A program made the translations under genes and the position numbers. This document shows positions 35,200 through 46,296 of a DNA stretch of 64,000 nucleotides, one piece after another. The notes below the pieces were generated by a model. That model did no database searches and was not told the DNA's origin. It worked only from the letters and a program-made list of their open reading frames with translations. How positions within the stretch are numbered: position 1 is the first letter of the stretch; every line of letters starts with the position of its first letter. The DNA comes from Polyodon spathula (taxonomy: Eukaryota > Chordata > Actinopteri > Acipenseriformes > Polyodontidae): contig NC_054538.1 of NCBI RefSeq assembly GCF_017654505.1, forward strand, positions 55,680,184 through 55,744,183, read 5' to 3'.

Positions 35200-35535
35200 G
35201 ACATGGGCAGGTGAAACCCGTCCAGGCTTTGATGGACACAACAATCCCGAAAACCAAGTCCCAGGTAAGGACTCTCTTGGGGTTGGCTTGCTATTACTGA
35301 TGCTTTATCCCCAAATATGTCAAGTGGTCAACCCTTTAGTGAACCTCACTAAAAAGTGTGCACCAAATTTAATTAAATGGACAGGAGAATGTCAGGGGCA
35401 GTTTGAAACTATTAAGCAGATCAAGTCTGACTCTGCCAAGCCCCTATCCTTGTCACACCAGATTTTGACAAGGAATTCATCCTCCACACCAACGCTTCAG
35501 ATGTTGGTCTGGGGGGCGGTCTTGTCCCAGCAAGT
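35200..35535 (+). pseudogene. reverse transcriptase connection and RNase H start
   Basis: Frames 35076-35300 and 35174-35572 hold KPVQALMDTTIPKTKSQVRT, then LLGLACYY, then VNPLVNLTKKCAPNLIKWTG and ECQGQFETIKQ. In another frame follow DFDKEFIL and NASDVG, then GAVLSQ. This is the RT thumb/connection (IPKTKSQVRTLLGLAGYYR type) and the beginning of RNase H (the family has TDASDVGLGAVLSQ; here asparagine replaces the first aspartate region). The polymerase palm with YVDD is missing: a deletion joins integrase directly to the RT C terminus. Confidence 0.8.
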
Positions 35536-35641
35536 CGACACATATAGTACCGTATTGTTTATTTATTTTTAGAACGGGGTCTCCCCGTCCGCCCCTGTGT
35601 CATTTTGTATTTGTTTGTTTTATGATTTATGTATTTATATA

Positions 35642-36135
35642 TGATGACGAAGTGCCACGTTGTTTTGTTGTTTTTGTTTGAGTGTGTTAGCAGCTTGTCC
35701 TCTGCCAGGAATAAAAAAAAACCTTGTGCAGAAGGTGACCATCTCCCGAGTTAATTAAGTGATTAATTTGTTGCTAATCGGGAGATGGTCACCTGCATTT
35801 AAACCTGCAGTTCTCTGCACTCTGGGCGGGGTGTTCAGAGGAGGAACAGGAGAGCGAGAGCAGAAAGAGGGAACAAAAATGAAACTAAGATTAAAGGATC
35901 AGTGAAGGCGATTGCCCAGCCTGACCTTAGTTGTAGTTAATTATTGTGTTCGTGATTAGTTTTATTTAAAAATATATATTTTGCTCTGTGAGCAGTGTTT
36001 GGTTTTGTTAAACATTTTTATTTCATTTTTGTGTTTGAATAAACCACGCTCAGCGTGTCTTTTTCACGGCAGTGAAAAAGCCCTTGTTTCTTTCCTGCGC
36101 TCTGGCCTGACATCACCATATGCCAGCCTGTCACA
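35642..36135 (+). mobile_element. solo LTR (unassigned family) with a strong palindrome
   Basis: It runs from TGATGACGAAGTGCCACG to GCCTGTCACA. The start resembles TGTGACGAAGTGCC of the LTR at 36481, and the end resembles the CTGACGCCAC..TGTGACA end of that LTR, but the middle differs. AATAAA is at 36038. No internal genes or target duplication are seen. ACGGGGTCTCCCCGT (35573-35587) just before it is a separate short palindrome. Confidence 0.55.
35734..35793. repeat. perfect 16-nt palindrome, 28-nt AT-rich loop
   Basis: GGTGACCATCTCCCGA (35734-35749) and TCGGGAGATGGTCACC (35778-35793) are exact reverse complements. Confidence 0.95.
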
Positions 36136-36480
36136 CTAATATTATTCAATATTTTGTATTAGTTTTAAATACTGTATAAACTACATCTGTAAACAGCTTG
36201 TGTGTTTTACAAGTCAACATACAAAAGAACAAATAAAGGACACTGAGTTGTTAAGGTTGGAAAATAATCTTATTTATTTATTATGGTGATCAAAAGAAAC
36301 ATTTCCTACTGAGTCACGCACCTTACGTAAAAACAAAGATGATTTCTATTACATGTATTTTGTATTTCCCATGCAAATGGGAACATTGTAGATGGTGACA
36401 CACTGAACACCTGGTCAGGAATGTGCAAGTTGTTTAAGAAGCAAATTATCATCTGTAGAATTTGCTAAATATGTGGGGTT

Positions 36481-37092
36481 GTGACGAAGTGCCTGCCCCT
36501 GTGTGTATTTTCTGTTATATGTTGTGTGTGGTGTGTTAAATGTTGGTGTATAGTCATTGGTACACAGAATATAAACGGGTCTGTGTAACACGAGTGTTTA
36601 AAATGTATATTTGTATTTAGGCACGAGGATTGCACAGCACTTCACGTGCAAGTAAAATGTATGTGCGCACAGGGAATTGCACTTTATTAATTCATGTGCA
36701 GTTGTACCGCGACTCCAATTGAATGATTGATTAGCAGTCGAGTCTCGGTACAGCTGCATCAAAGCAGCATGTTTTCACATACTCGGGTTTGTGTGTTCGG
36801 TGAGTGGAGAACGGGATTGGAGACAGAGGTAATAATAACAATAAGAAGAAGAAGAATCGTTAGTTAAAATATCTGCTCACCATGTTTTGTCTGTATAGTC
36901 TGTTTTGTTTGTCTCTTTTTGTTTTGGCGAATGTGCCGTGTATTTTTGTTTGTTACAACCTTTTTATTTTCTGTTCTGTTTATTTATTAAATGCTGAGCA
37001 AAAGCATTCGCTCAGCTCCACCAAACTCCACCTCTCTGTTGCTTATTTCCTGGCTCTGGTCTGACGCCACCCACTCCGGCCATCTTTGTGAC
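36481..37092 (+). mobile_element. LTR family D, copy 2 (solo)
   Basis: TGTGACGAAGTGCCTGCCCC to CATCTTTGTGACA matches the minus-strand LTR at 28716-29301 throughout. It carries a longer imperfect palindrome (36698-36757: GCAGTTGTACCGCGACTC against GAGTCTCGGTACAGCTGC). AATGCTGAGCAAAAGCATTCGCTCAGC near 36990 is conserved in both. No primer-binding site follows and no polypurine tract precedes, so it is a solo LTR. Confidence 0.8.
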
Positions 37093-37099
37093 ACGGGTG

Positions 37100-38640
37100 T
37101 GCAAGTCTTTCATCACCTGCTTAACATGAATGAGACATGGACACCAGATTGTAACCCAACTTCCAGGCCGGGATTGGCTTTAGGGTGCAGGGGCTGAAGT
37201 GGTTCTGTCCCTATTGATTTTTCTCTGAGCGTATCTAAATGTTTCTGTCGCTGCGCCTGCTACCTTATCTCTAACTCCCCAACCTAGCCACGTAGATAGA
37301 GCCCCTGCATGGCAACTAAATCCAGTGACAGACATGATCCCAACCTAATCTCATCTGACACCTTGCTAGCCACTCCCATGTTCAGCATAACGTGACAGTA
37401 AAACAACCCAATAACCAAAGATAAACAGGGATTCATTTAGCATAGGAACCCTCCCACTTATTAGTGTGATGCTCCCAGGAAAATTAATGCATTTCTACAC
37501 CAACAAAGTCTGACAACATAGTCTCCAGTTGAGAACTAGCTACATACGAATGACTGGAAACACTGTCAATTTAGTGCTTAATTATTTTACCCAATTTAGA
37601 ATGTCCAAAGTTTTAATACTAAAATAAACTTTTAAAAAGACTTGGCTAGCAGTCTTTTTCAATGTCTTAAATCAGGCATTCTCAAACTTTTTGTGTTGGG
37701 ACCCCCTTTGGAAATGTTTCAGGCTGTGATGACGTCCCTACCCTGCGGTGCGATATCATATTAAAATGACCTTTTCTGGCCCATGAGCAACAACACTGAA
37801 CAAGTAACGCACCGTGGGCAACATCGTACTTATCTACCTATCAGCCTGAAGAAACATGTATTTGTGTGAAATAAAATATAGGACCTACATCTCAGACGAT
37901 GGTGATTTTAGAGTATAGCACACAGAGGGACACCAAGGGGTCCTGATTTTAATTATGGAATGGCACCTCACGGGTTCTATAGTGTTTTCACATCTAATAC
38001 AATGCCCCACAAAAACAACTGTGTTAATTAAAAATAAGAAATCTGCAATGGCGTAATCTGAAGCAAACTCCATTAAATGAAGTGGGGGGAAACCACACAC
38101 ACGCACACAACTGTGTACTTTCCTGCAATTTAGCGAATACTGAAGTGCCTTGAACTCCCCTAACTTTAAAAAAAAATAAAAAGTATGGAGTAAAATAAAT
38201 CTATAAATAACACTAAAAAATACTTTAATGCTGACATTAAATGCTGGGTGAGATTGGAGCTGATTTAAGTAGCTGACTGTGACTAGAGAAGTACAAGAAA
38301 TAAGAATGCTGTCAACAATAATTAATGATTTAAAATGATCGTCACCCAACCACAAATGTAATATATTGTGAGCAAGAACAGAATGGAACCCAAATTAATT
38401 TCTATATGCATCATATCATATGCTACTTGAATTAAACTGGCGGTAAATAAAAAAGATTTCATACATTTATTTATATATTTTACACAAAACTACCAATTCT
38501 AGACTCCAAGTCCCTTACCTAAAGCAACATTCATTTCAGAAGACAGTGTTTTGAGTTACAGACTGATCTTGGAACAGTTTAGTTAAAAAAAGAAAAAAAA
38601 AATGTAAATAATCTGCCAGCCCAGTGGATCAAAAAAGAGG
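37100..38640. other. no gene recognised; one possible hAT end
   Basis: CAGGCATTCTCAAACTTTTTG, then GGGACCCCCTTTGG (37674-37710) resembles the start of Charlie-type hAT elements, but no matching right end was found. The minus-strand open frame 37885-38355 (156 residues) is hydrophobic and AT-driven and shows no family motif. Confidence 0.4.
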
Positions 38641-38641
38641 C

Positions 38642-38800
38642 TATTGTAGCAATCTCAGTTCCTGCAGGCAGGCGCATCACACAGGGCGAGGCAATCCACA
38701 AACAGGCAGAGGGATGGGTGCGAGCCCTGGACCTATCGGACCGAAGCATAGCGCCGATACCGCTGTACGAAAGAGCGGCTCTCCTTTAAAGGGTATTAAC
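38642..38800 (-). repeat. tRNA-derived SINE-like repeat, copy 2
   Basis: TATTGTAGCAATCTCAGTTC, then GCAGGCAGGCG and AAGCATAGCGCCGATAC align with 3696-3860. The presumed B box is mutated here (GGGCTCGCACC on the minus strand). Confidence 0.55.
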
Positions 38801-38829
38801 TTGTCAGGAAATAATGACGTTTTAAATGC

Positions 38830-39205
38830 AAAACAAATAGTTCCCATGGTTTCCTTTACTGAGTGCTAATCAGTATCAAATCTGCCAGTGTGATTTAATA
38901 TAGAACCTGTCATTATCAAATTAACTAAATCAATTCATATTTTTATCTGTGATTATCTGTCTTACCATTCTTTTATCAGTTTGATATAAAATAATTTGAT
39001 TTCACATTGCTCATTTCCTACTCTGCAATGAATTGTGGGATTGTAGCTTTTAAGGTAGGTCTAAATAAAGGTCTTGTTTATGTGACAACTAAGTGCTAGT
39101 TCATGCCATTTTTTTTTTTTTGTTTATTTTTTGTCAGGAAAACTCGCTTCCAAATGGCTTTTAAGTCACTCAGCGCATAACTTAAATGCCATTGATGGGA
39201 ATTTC
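38830..39205. repeat. diverged dispersed direct repeat, unit 1 (unclassified)
   Basis: Blocks recur in order and orientation at about 63555-63985: GTATCAAATC, TGTGATTTAATATAGAA against TGTTATTTAATATAGAA, GCAATGAATTGTGGGATTGT against GCAGTGAATTGTGGGATTGT, and TTCCAAATGGCTTTTAAGTCACTCA against TTCCAATCAGCTTTTAAAACACTCA. No coding frame is shared. Confidence 0.7.
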
Positions 39206-39381
39206 ATTATAATACCGAGGGAAAGGCAGCTTTCCTTGTTAAATTTATACTTACTTCATAGGCTTATTTAGTTTCAGTTAATACATTCTCACAAAAAAAA
39301 ACAGCTTAAAGGGAATTACTAGAAAAATGTGAGTACCTGCACACCATAACTAGTCAAATTAATCCTTAACTAATCACAATA

Positions 39382-39895
39382 CAGTGCTCCCTCGTTATAA
39401 TGCTCTCGATTGTAACGCACCTTGGATATAATGCTTCTACAGTATGTCCCCCAATTCCCTATACTAGTGATTCATGCAATATTTCTACAGTAAATACAGT
39501 ACTGTGTTGTTCAAATTGTAAACAACTTCTCAGTACAATTTCCATTTCTGTCTCTCCCTTTTGATATAGTATCTGAACTGAAGAAAAGCTGCTCTGGCAC
39601 TTTATAACACAAACATCTTATTCACCATTCATTTTATAACTAAATAAATATTAGGCCTATTACTTGATTATCTTTCCTAAAGCATTTACTTTTTTTGCTG
39701 CGAGAGGAGCTGCAGCTTTCTCCAGGAGCTTCGCTTCAGCCCTGCTCCGGCAGCCGAAACTGGGGCAAGCCCATTCCCTCTTCTCCTCGCCCGACCCGCT
39801 CTCCTTCTCGCACTTGGTTTGCTTGTCTGTCGCTTCGAACTGAACTCACATTGTGTGGTGTCCCCCGAGACCAGCGTTATAGCGAGGGAGCACTG
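39382..39895. mobile_element. pogo/Tigger-like MITE
   Basis: The ends CAGTGCTCCCTCGTTATAA and TTATAGCGAGGGAGCACTG are inverted repeats (18 of 19 positions), flanked by TA on both sides (39380-39381, 39896-39897), as for Tc1/mariner/pogo elements. The 514-base body has a GC-rich right half and no transposase. The open frames inside (39695-40024 plus, 39686-39949 minus) are not recognisable proteins. Confidence 0.85.
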
Positions 39896-40589
39896 TATAT
39901 GCAATGTTACTTTATAACCCGTGTTACCTGGAACACTGCCATTCTTCACTTTGGAAAAATTTTAAGATACATAAACTCTGTAAATGTTGACATAGAGTTT
40001 TGTAAGTTGCATCTGGTTAACTAAATATGAATACAAACTTTTAAAAAAAAATATTTATCTGTAAATTTAATTAGAAACATTGAGCCCGTAGTCACTTTCA
40101 GCTGCTTGACATACAGCTACAGTAGCTGCCTCTTGGGAGTGAACAAATGGTTAAGCAAGTAGCTTGCAGCAATACCAGCTGTGCCTGTCACTTTGAATGA
40201 AGGATAAAGTCATTTTTAGCATTTAAAATAAAACCAAAGTAAGAGAGAAAATAAGATTTGCTTTACATTGCTGTGCTTATATCCAATAAAACAGAAATGG
40301 AAAAGTACCTTTATCCCTGAGTCCACTGGCTCTGAAGATTCATATCGCTTAAAGTTCCTGTTTAGATTTTCCTGGCTCTTAGTCAGCTTTGGTCCTTTTG
40401 GCCTCTTAAACATCATATCTCTATTTCAACCTCACTAAACATAGGAATAAAAGTTAATACCATATTCCTTTGAATTTAATACACACTTTTTAAACACATT
40501 TTTTCTTCTTAAAAATGGTCTGCGTCTTAAAATCGACTATAGTTATGCATGTATTAAAAATCACCAACAAAAGACATGACTGCCCAAGT

Positions 40590-41510
40590 ACATACAGGTA
40601 GTACCATTCTTCCACGAGAAAGTCAATCAACTCACGCCTGGTTGATGGAGGTGGAAAACGTTGTCTCAGGTGTCGTTCCAGAATATCACATAAATGCTTG
40701 ATTGGGTTTAGATCTGGTGACTGAGAAGGCCATGACATATGGATAAAATATGGAAGACACCCCCCCCGGCAGGAAAGAAATGCTATAACATGGGGTGAAG
40801 ATGATCACTCGGTACCATTAAGTTGTGATTAGCATTGACCTTGCCTTCTAAGGGAATGAGTGCAACCAAACCATGCCAAGTAAATGCACCCCACAACATT
40901 ACAGAACCACCAGAACCCTTCACTGTTGGAACCAAGCACTCAGTGCTATAGAGTTCTTTAGGTTGGCTCCACACATGCACTTGTCCATTTGTCGAGAACA
41001 TGGTGAAGGATGATTCATCTGGCCATATCGCATTTCTCCACTGCTCAGTAGGCTATTGCCTGTGCTCTTTGCACCACTGCACTCGCAGACGTGCATTGCC
41101 AGGTGTGATGAGCGGTTTGTGCACTGTAACCCGACTATGGTATCCCGCTCTGTGGAGTTCTCGGTGGGCCGTTTCTGATGAAACTGGCTGCTCACGCCCC
41201 AGGTTGAAATTTGGAGTCAATTGATCTGCAGTTGCTCACCTGTTTTGCCTTGCACTTAGAATTAATGGATGGATATCATGATCCTAGAGTATGCTCTTCC
41301 ACTCATTGTTGCCCTTTGCTGATGATGTCTTTCCCTTGGAGTTCCATGCCAACATCACCTTAGACATCGTTGCTGGTGAAACATCAGTTGAGCTGTCAAG
41401 CATTTCCCAGATATTTAATTTAGACTGTTGTCTGTGTGACATGCTAGATCTACTTCAAAGCTTGTTGATTAGACCACGGCACAGGCCAAACGTAGTGTTA
41501 ACTCTTTGAA
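40590..41510 (-). pseudogene. Tc1-like transposase, second lineage, degenerate
   Basis: On the minus strand, frames 41220-41510 then 40920-41195 give the DNA-binding part (ARLRVQWCKEHRQ). The catalytic start follows (IWPDESSFTMFSTNGQVHVW), then frame 40783-41001 with CLVPTVKGSGGSVMLWGAFT. The C-terminal part in 40490-40738 has MSWPSQSPDLNPIKHLCDIL and LRQRFPPPSTRREL. These are the Tc1 DDE motifs: WPDES (first aspartate) and PSQSPDLNPI, where the third acidic residue of the triad normally follows as E but reads K here. The segment between the two halves (second aspartate) is shortened. It differs clearly from the Tc1 copy at 31045. Stops and shifts show it is inactive. Terminal repeats were not found. 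Confidence 0.8.
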
Positions 41511-41729
41511 GCTCACCTTCCAAAATGCTATCTGATTGTCTGGTCTAAGGGTCATAAAACTTACGAAGCCAAGCTACAGTGACAATGCAGTTGTACCATT
41601 ATTGTGCTAAAAGTTAGTTTAAATGCTTTAAGAATCATTTTTAATTACATAACTTGTAGACACAAATTTAATAGTTATTTGAAGTAAGTGTCCCAATAAA
41701 CCTGAAGGGTTTTAGTTGCATTTCAATGT

Positions 41730-44200
41730 AATTCGAGGAGACAATGCTTGGCTGGTTTAATGTCCATTCTTCCCACCGATCTGAGCCACATATAAATATT
41801 CGAAAATTATATTCTACTTTTCCCCGACGGGGAGGGGGCAAGTAGATTTTGCTAGCATTTTGTCCTTTGGACAACAAGTGTTTTTCAAAGCATTGCACAC
41901 CCCTGCTACATCATCAGTGAGAATGCTGCTACTATGTTACAAGTGCATGGCCTTAGGAAGCTACTCATCACCTACTATCTTAAGGTAGTGTACTCAACTA
42001 CTATTAACTTATTAATCTGCTGAAATCAGAGGGAATACAAGTCACGTCTTGAGCAGTGCGTTATTATTTTTGTAAATTATTTTTGGATTATGCTAGGACA
42101 GAGCAGCTGTAATTTCAGCATGCCTATCTGATGCCCTTCAGCAAACCAGATGAAAATTCTTCTGTTTCTAAGCTGATTAGATGCATGTAAATAATACAGC
42201 CTTGGCTGTTAATTGTGCTAATAGCTTTTGGGATATATTCAATGGTTTCAGATGTAATTGGTTTCTTTTTCATACTCTGCAGGGAATATCTAGTAGGTAA
42301 TGATAGAATCATATTTTAGAACTCATAAGCCAACATCTGCTAGTAAAGCCAGATATGCTTCCACACAGAATTGTTGCCAATACAGAGATGTAATAGCTTC
42401 AGTTGTTGGCTACTGAAACACTTCAGTTATCAATGGTCCTTAAAAGTGGCTGAGCTGGTGACACAGCATTGACAGCATTTAACCCCAGAAAGAGGTAAAA
42501 CCAACTAATTGTAATTGTTTTTTGGTAGTGATGAGCGATTAATCTGAAATACGGTTAATTTAGTGTATCTTGACCTTGGATTTGAGTTAAAGCCTGCATT
42601 AGGGTGCAAGGATATATCCTCTTCCCAATTACAGAGTCATGCAATTTATTTAATTTATGGAGTGCAAACAAACTATTTTTTGCTGCTTTATAAATATAGT
42701 ACTATAAGCTATATACTGGTTTGCACCAAAACTGCACCTGCCAAATCTCACACAATTTTGTTCTTGGCATGCTATTTCCCTTGATGTTATGCAGAACAAA
42801 TGGCATGGTTCCAGGATGTGCAGAGAGCTGTGGTTGTATGGGTATGACTTCTTCTTGTGACTTCTTTTTACTTTGTCAGCATTTAATGTGATCCCTATGT
42901 GCTCCACCAGCTGCGTAAAAACACCAATAACTGCTGATTTCTGCACAGCTGCTGCTTTGTAAGCAGTATCTGGAACGAAAATGAAACCTATGGAAAACAG
43001 GAGATAGTGATGAAGAGCCTGCCTTACTCTTGTTATCTTGGATCACTGGGGAGGAGTACTTCCTGGTGTAATTGCCTGTTCTCTCTAACAAACCTCCAAA
43101 TACCAAAGCCCCAGAAAGTGACTAGCAGTCAGGTTCTATTAAGACTAGCATGGAATCACCATGTGGTTCTTTTGGCAGCAAAATAATTTACATATATGAA
43201 TCAAACTTAAAATTAGCTTAAATTACAGGGACAGCGTTATATTTTTTTTCAGTTGTATGTTGAGTAAGGTATTGACGTGAATCATACGTGGTACAGTAGG
43301 ATGACACACAGAGGTAGTGGCTTGTTGAAAGCCCTTCTGGGTGGTCAGTATTTCTGTAATGTATCCTTTAATCAATTTCTGCATGAGATAAAATAGATAT
43401 TCTGACTAGTTTTGTTTAGTAATGTGGTTCATTATAAAAATAAAAAATGCACTTTGTGCAATACTACCATGACTTCCACTTTCCACAGTAAATATCTCTG
43501 CCTCACATAAACTTAAAAACAACAAAACATTTAGAACTGAGTATGATGAGATTAGCATTTAATTTAAATTCAGAATTCTGAAAGTATTTTTATAACTTTT
43601 GGCAACAGCTAGTTTGTGTTATTTAGAAATTACTAAGATGTAGAACTGATATTTGTTTGTTCTTGTTTAAGATTAACAATTGTGTTTCAAAGCATGCTTC
43701 TTTTTCAAAGCCACCCCCTATTATTTTCAATTTTTTTTCTGCCGTGTCCCTACAGAATATACTTGCAAATGAGATGTTTCTCTTGAATAGCCCGTTTATT
43801 TTAAAAACTACTTCTACAGAACTACAAGCTGTGATATTTTAATTTAACATTTAATGCCTGTTAGGCTACAAATACCAATAATGAAAAAAAATTGAAATCT
43901 TTTCTTTTTGAACAAAATGTTAGTATACAGAAGCACCCTGAATATTCCTATACTGTTTCTCTTTGGTCTTGTATTTATTAAATCGAGGGGATATAATAAA
44001 TAGATGTACATCACACTTGCAGTTTTACATATATGTGGAAAACCCCTCTTACAATTTTCAAAAAATCTTTAAGTACATTCTTCAGCATAAGTTAATAAGA
44101 GTATCTGAATCTGGGAATATATGGTCGTTCCTGACCATCCATACGTACGTATGTTATACTTAACAAGCACCTGCCATGCTACTAACACCATGTAGAGACC
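41730..44200. other. no gene recognised
   Basis: AT-rich DNA. The small frames (42124-42312, 42650-42946, 42876-43106, 43657-43842) are not family-like. No transposon ends or splice-bounded exons are seen. Confidence 0.55.
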
Positions 44201-44208
44201 TATTTGTA

Positions 44209-44490
44209 CAGTTGTAGTCAAAAGTTTACATACCCAAATGGAAATGCATAATTTCTTGAAATTTCTCAAAAACAAAGAATTTTAGGGAAAATCTTTTGTA
44301 GCATAGGTTTTGCTTTTGTGGATGAGGGAAAAGAAAGAATTAGATGTCTACAATTATTTCATAATTCATACCCTTTTATTCATACCCTTTGATGCTACTA
44401 TACTATTGTCTACAAGGTGCTAGAAATTTCAATATGATAATGCAGAACCTTATTCTGGAAAAGTCTAAAAATTCTGGATTGTAGGTGAAC
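44209..44490 (+). mobile_element. Tc1-type terminal region (left end), truncated
   Basis: After a TA (44207-44208) comes CAGTTGTAGTCAAAAGTTTA then CATACC, the terminal-repeat start of Tc1 elements of the Sleeping Beauty/Tdr type. About 280 bases of non-coding end follow, with a duplicated TTCATACCCTTT. The element stops before the LTR at 44503; no transposase remains. Confidence 0.65.
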
Positions 44491-44502
44491 ATTCTTAGAG
44501 AG

Positions 44503-44912
44503 TGTGGCAAGGTGCCCACCCCTTGTGCATGCTTATTTGTGTTGTTGTTATTATTGTATTAATGTATTTGATTTTTGTGCGGACAGACAAAAGCCATCCG
44601 ACACTATTGTTTATTGTTTGAGACCAGCGAAAAGCCGGTCTCATAAAGTGTAGCTGGCGTGGATGGGGATGAATCCCCATCCCAGTAAAGCCTGTGGGAA
44701 TATGACTGGAGTCCTAATATGGTTATTAAGGCTCTAGGCACAGTATAAAAGACAAACGAAAAGTGTCGGAGGAGAGACAAGACGTGAGTCTGTGAAATAG
44801 ATCAATGTTGAAATGTAAAGTCTTTTGTTTGAGCACATACCTTTCGTTTTGCACTTCTTCCTGGTCCGTGATGTCACCGCCCACACACACCACTCAAGCA
44901 CACCTGATCACA
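44503..44912 (+). mobile_element. 5' LTR of another Ty3-type element
   Basis: TGTGGCAAGGTGCCCACC to CACCTGATCACA (410 bases), followed after TA by a primer-binding site. Two hairpins sit mid-LTR: TGAGACC..GGTCTCA (44619-44643) and the perfect GGATGGGGA-TGAA-TCCCCATCC (44661-44682). A TATAAAAG box is at 44743, so transcription probably started near 44770. No 3' LTR of this family is seen on this strand. Confidence 0.75.
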
Positions 44913-44914
44913 TA

Positions 44915-44932
44915 TGGTATCAGAGTGGGATA
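44915..44932 (+). promoter_or_regulatory. tRNA primer-binding site
   Basis: TGGTATCAGAGTGGGATA begins two bases past the LTR end. The TGG start and the form TGGTATCAGAG are typical of Ty3-type elements. Confidence 0.75.
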
Positions 44933-44958
44933 AACACCTCCAGGAGCTGGACCAGGAA

Positions 44959-45105
44959 GGTAGGATGCCTCCAACACACTGCCCGGGGATGCCTGCAACA
45001 AACTGCCTGGGGATGACTTCACATCACCGATCGGGGATGCCTGCACATCATTGCCCGGGCATGCCTCCAAGTCAATGCCCAGGGATGCCTGCCTGTCATT
45101 ACAGA
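44959..45105. repeat. 24-bp minisatellite, 6 units
   Basis: GATGCCT-type units start at 44964, 44988, 45012, 45036, 45060 and 45084: an exact 24-base step, eight codons. Confidence 0.95.
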
Positions 45106-45199
45106 GGTGGTGTTAACTCCAGCAGCAGAATTTACACTGCTGTAAAGTCTGGGGCCTCAGCCCCAGAAAAGGACAGCATCAGCTACAGAGCATGAGGAA

Positions 45200-46030
45200 G
45201 AAATGGAGCCACTGTCTTCATGACCAGGGTCTCCCCTCCCAAGTACACCTCCGGAGCTAGGAGAGGAGCAGGAGCTGCCGCTGCCTCCACAAGATGAGGG
45301 AACAGGACATGATCCTGGCATTCCTCAGCAGCCACTGTATAGGCTGCTGAGGGGAGCATGGCAGAAACCAGCCCAGCCATGATGCAGCCATGGCCAGAGT
45401 GGCCAACTCCAACCCCCAACTCCAATTTAATCACTGAAGTATTTAATAACACGTGAAAATTATGGCAGACTCAAGAAATCAAGGACCGGATTTGTGCTCC
45501 CCATGCTTTACATCCACAGGATCTTACTTATACAGTATGCTGCTAAGCAACATGAATCCTCTTCCTCCTGTTCTTCAGACTAATGAACATCCCTGCCGTT
45601 CAACTCAGATTCAGGCAGCCTGTATCCGTCTACTGCTTCTTCACTATCTTCCAGACCCTTAGCCACCTCTTCTGCAGTTCTGGTATGTAGCGGCTGTTCA
45701 CCAAATACAGTGTGTTTGCAATAGTCTGGCAACTTAATTTACTTTCAGTGAATTTAGTAGCATGGAGTCACAGACAAAAGCTAGAAAACAGTTGGAAGCA
45801 TTGTGACAGGCTTAAAAAATATTTAAAGCATACATAATAATTTAATGTATTTGTAACTTTAAAGTGTAGAAAAAAATGTGAAGGTCACTATATTACTTTT
45901 TGAACTATGGAATCATGTTATGTTTCTGCATTGTTTGTGAAAATGACGGTCCATTTTAAATAGGGGTAATTATTCTTATACTACAGGACTTCATGAAGGT
46001 TTGCTTATTGTTTAAATTGCAATTCTTTCA
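45200..46030. other. no gene recognised
   Basis: 45200-45450 is GC-rich and may still belong to the LTR element. The minus-strand frame 45183-45452 shows no motif. 45660-46030 is AT-rich and empty. Confidence 0.45.
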
Positions 46031-46031
46031 A

Positions 46032-46296
46032 CATGTTTCACTCAGAGTGAGTTTGATGCAAAAATGACTGATCGGAAGAGGATTTATCAGTAGCTACTTC
46101 TATAAAGAGGTATGTGAAAAATAGGTGGTACTTGGCTGGAGATGCAGGACTGTCCTTTTGTGATTCAATACCTTTTAAACCTGTTTCACTCTGAAAAAAA
46201 AAAAAAATGTAAAAAGCACATGTAAAATTAACAGCATGTGTGAAAATAAATTGGACCCGACACGCCTGACAAGCGCTGAATAAATGGACCTCTGCG
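46032..46296. mobile_element. piggyBac-type MITE, copy 2 (right part)
   Basis: From GGATTTATCAGTA, then CTATAAAGAGGTATGTGAAAAAT to CGACACGCCTGACAAGCGCTG and AATAAATGGACC it aligns with 21145-21383 of copy 1. It ends directly at TTAA (46297-46300), the piggyBac target. The left half with the CCCTTT end is missing. Confidence 0.75.

Larger units (their letters stand above)
44914..45195 (+). pseudogene. Gag-like start with octapeptide repeats
   Basis: The frame opens VSEWDKHLQELDQEGRMPP right after the LTR, overlapping the primer-binding site. It then contains six tandem copies of an eight-residue unit of the form GMPATHCP (about 44959-45105). A short unrelated tail follows, ending at 45195. 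The rest of Gag and Pol is absent. I do not recognise a capsid domain. The repeat is GC-rich compared with its surroundings. It parallels the repeat-rich internal region of LTR element D (29326-30950), though the sequences differ. Confidence 0.5.

Noticed and set aside
37885..38355. 156-residue minus-strand frame
   Set aside because: Hydrophobic, AT-driven composition, no motif, no splice context or partner exons.
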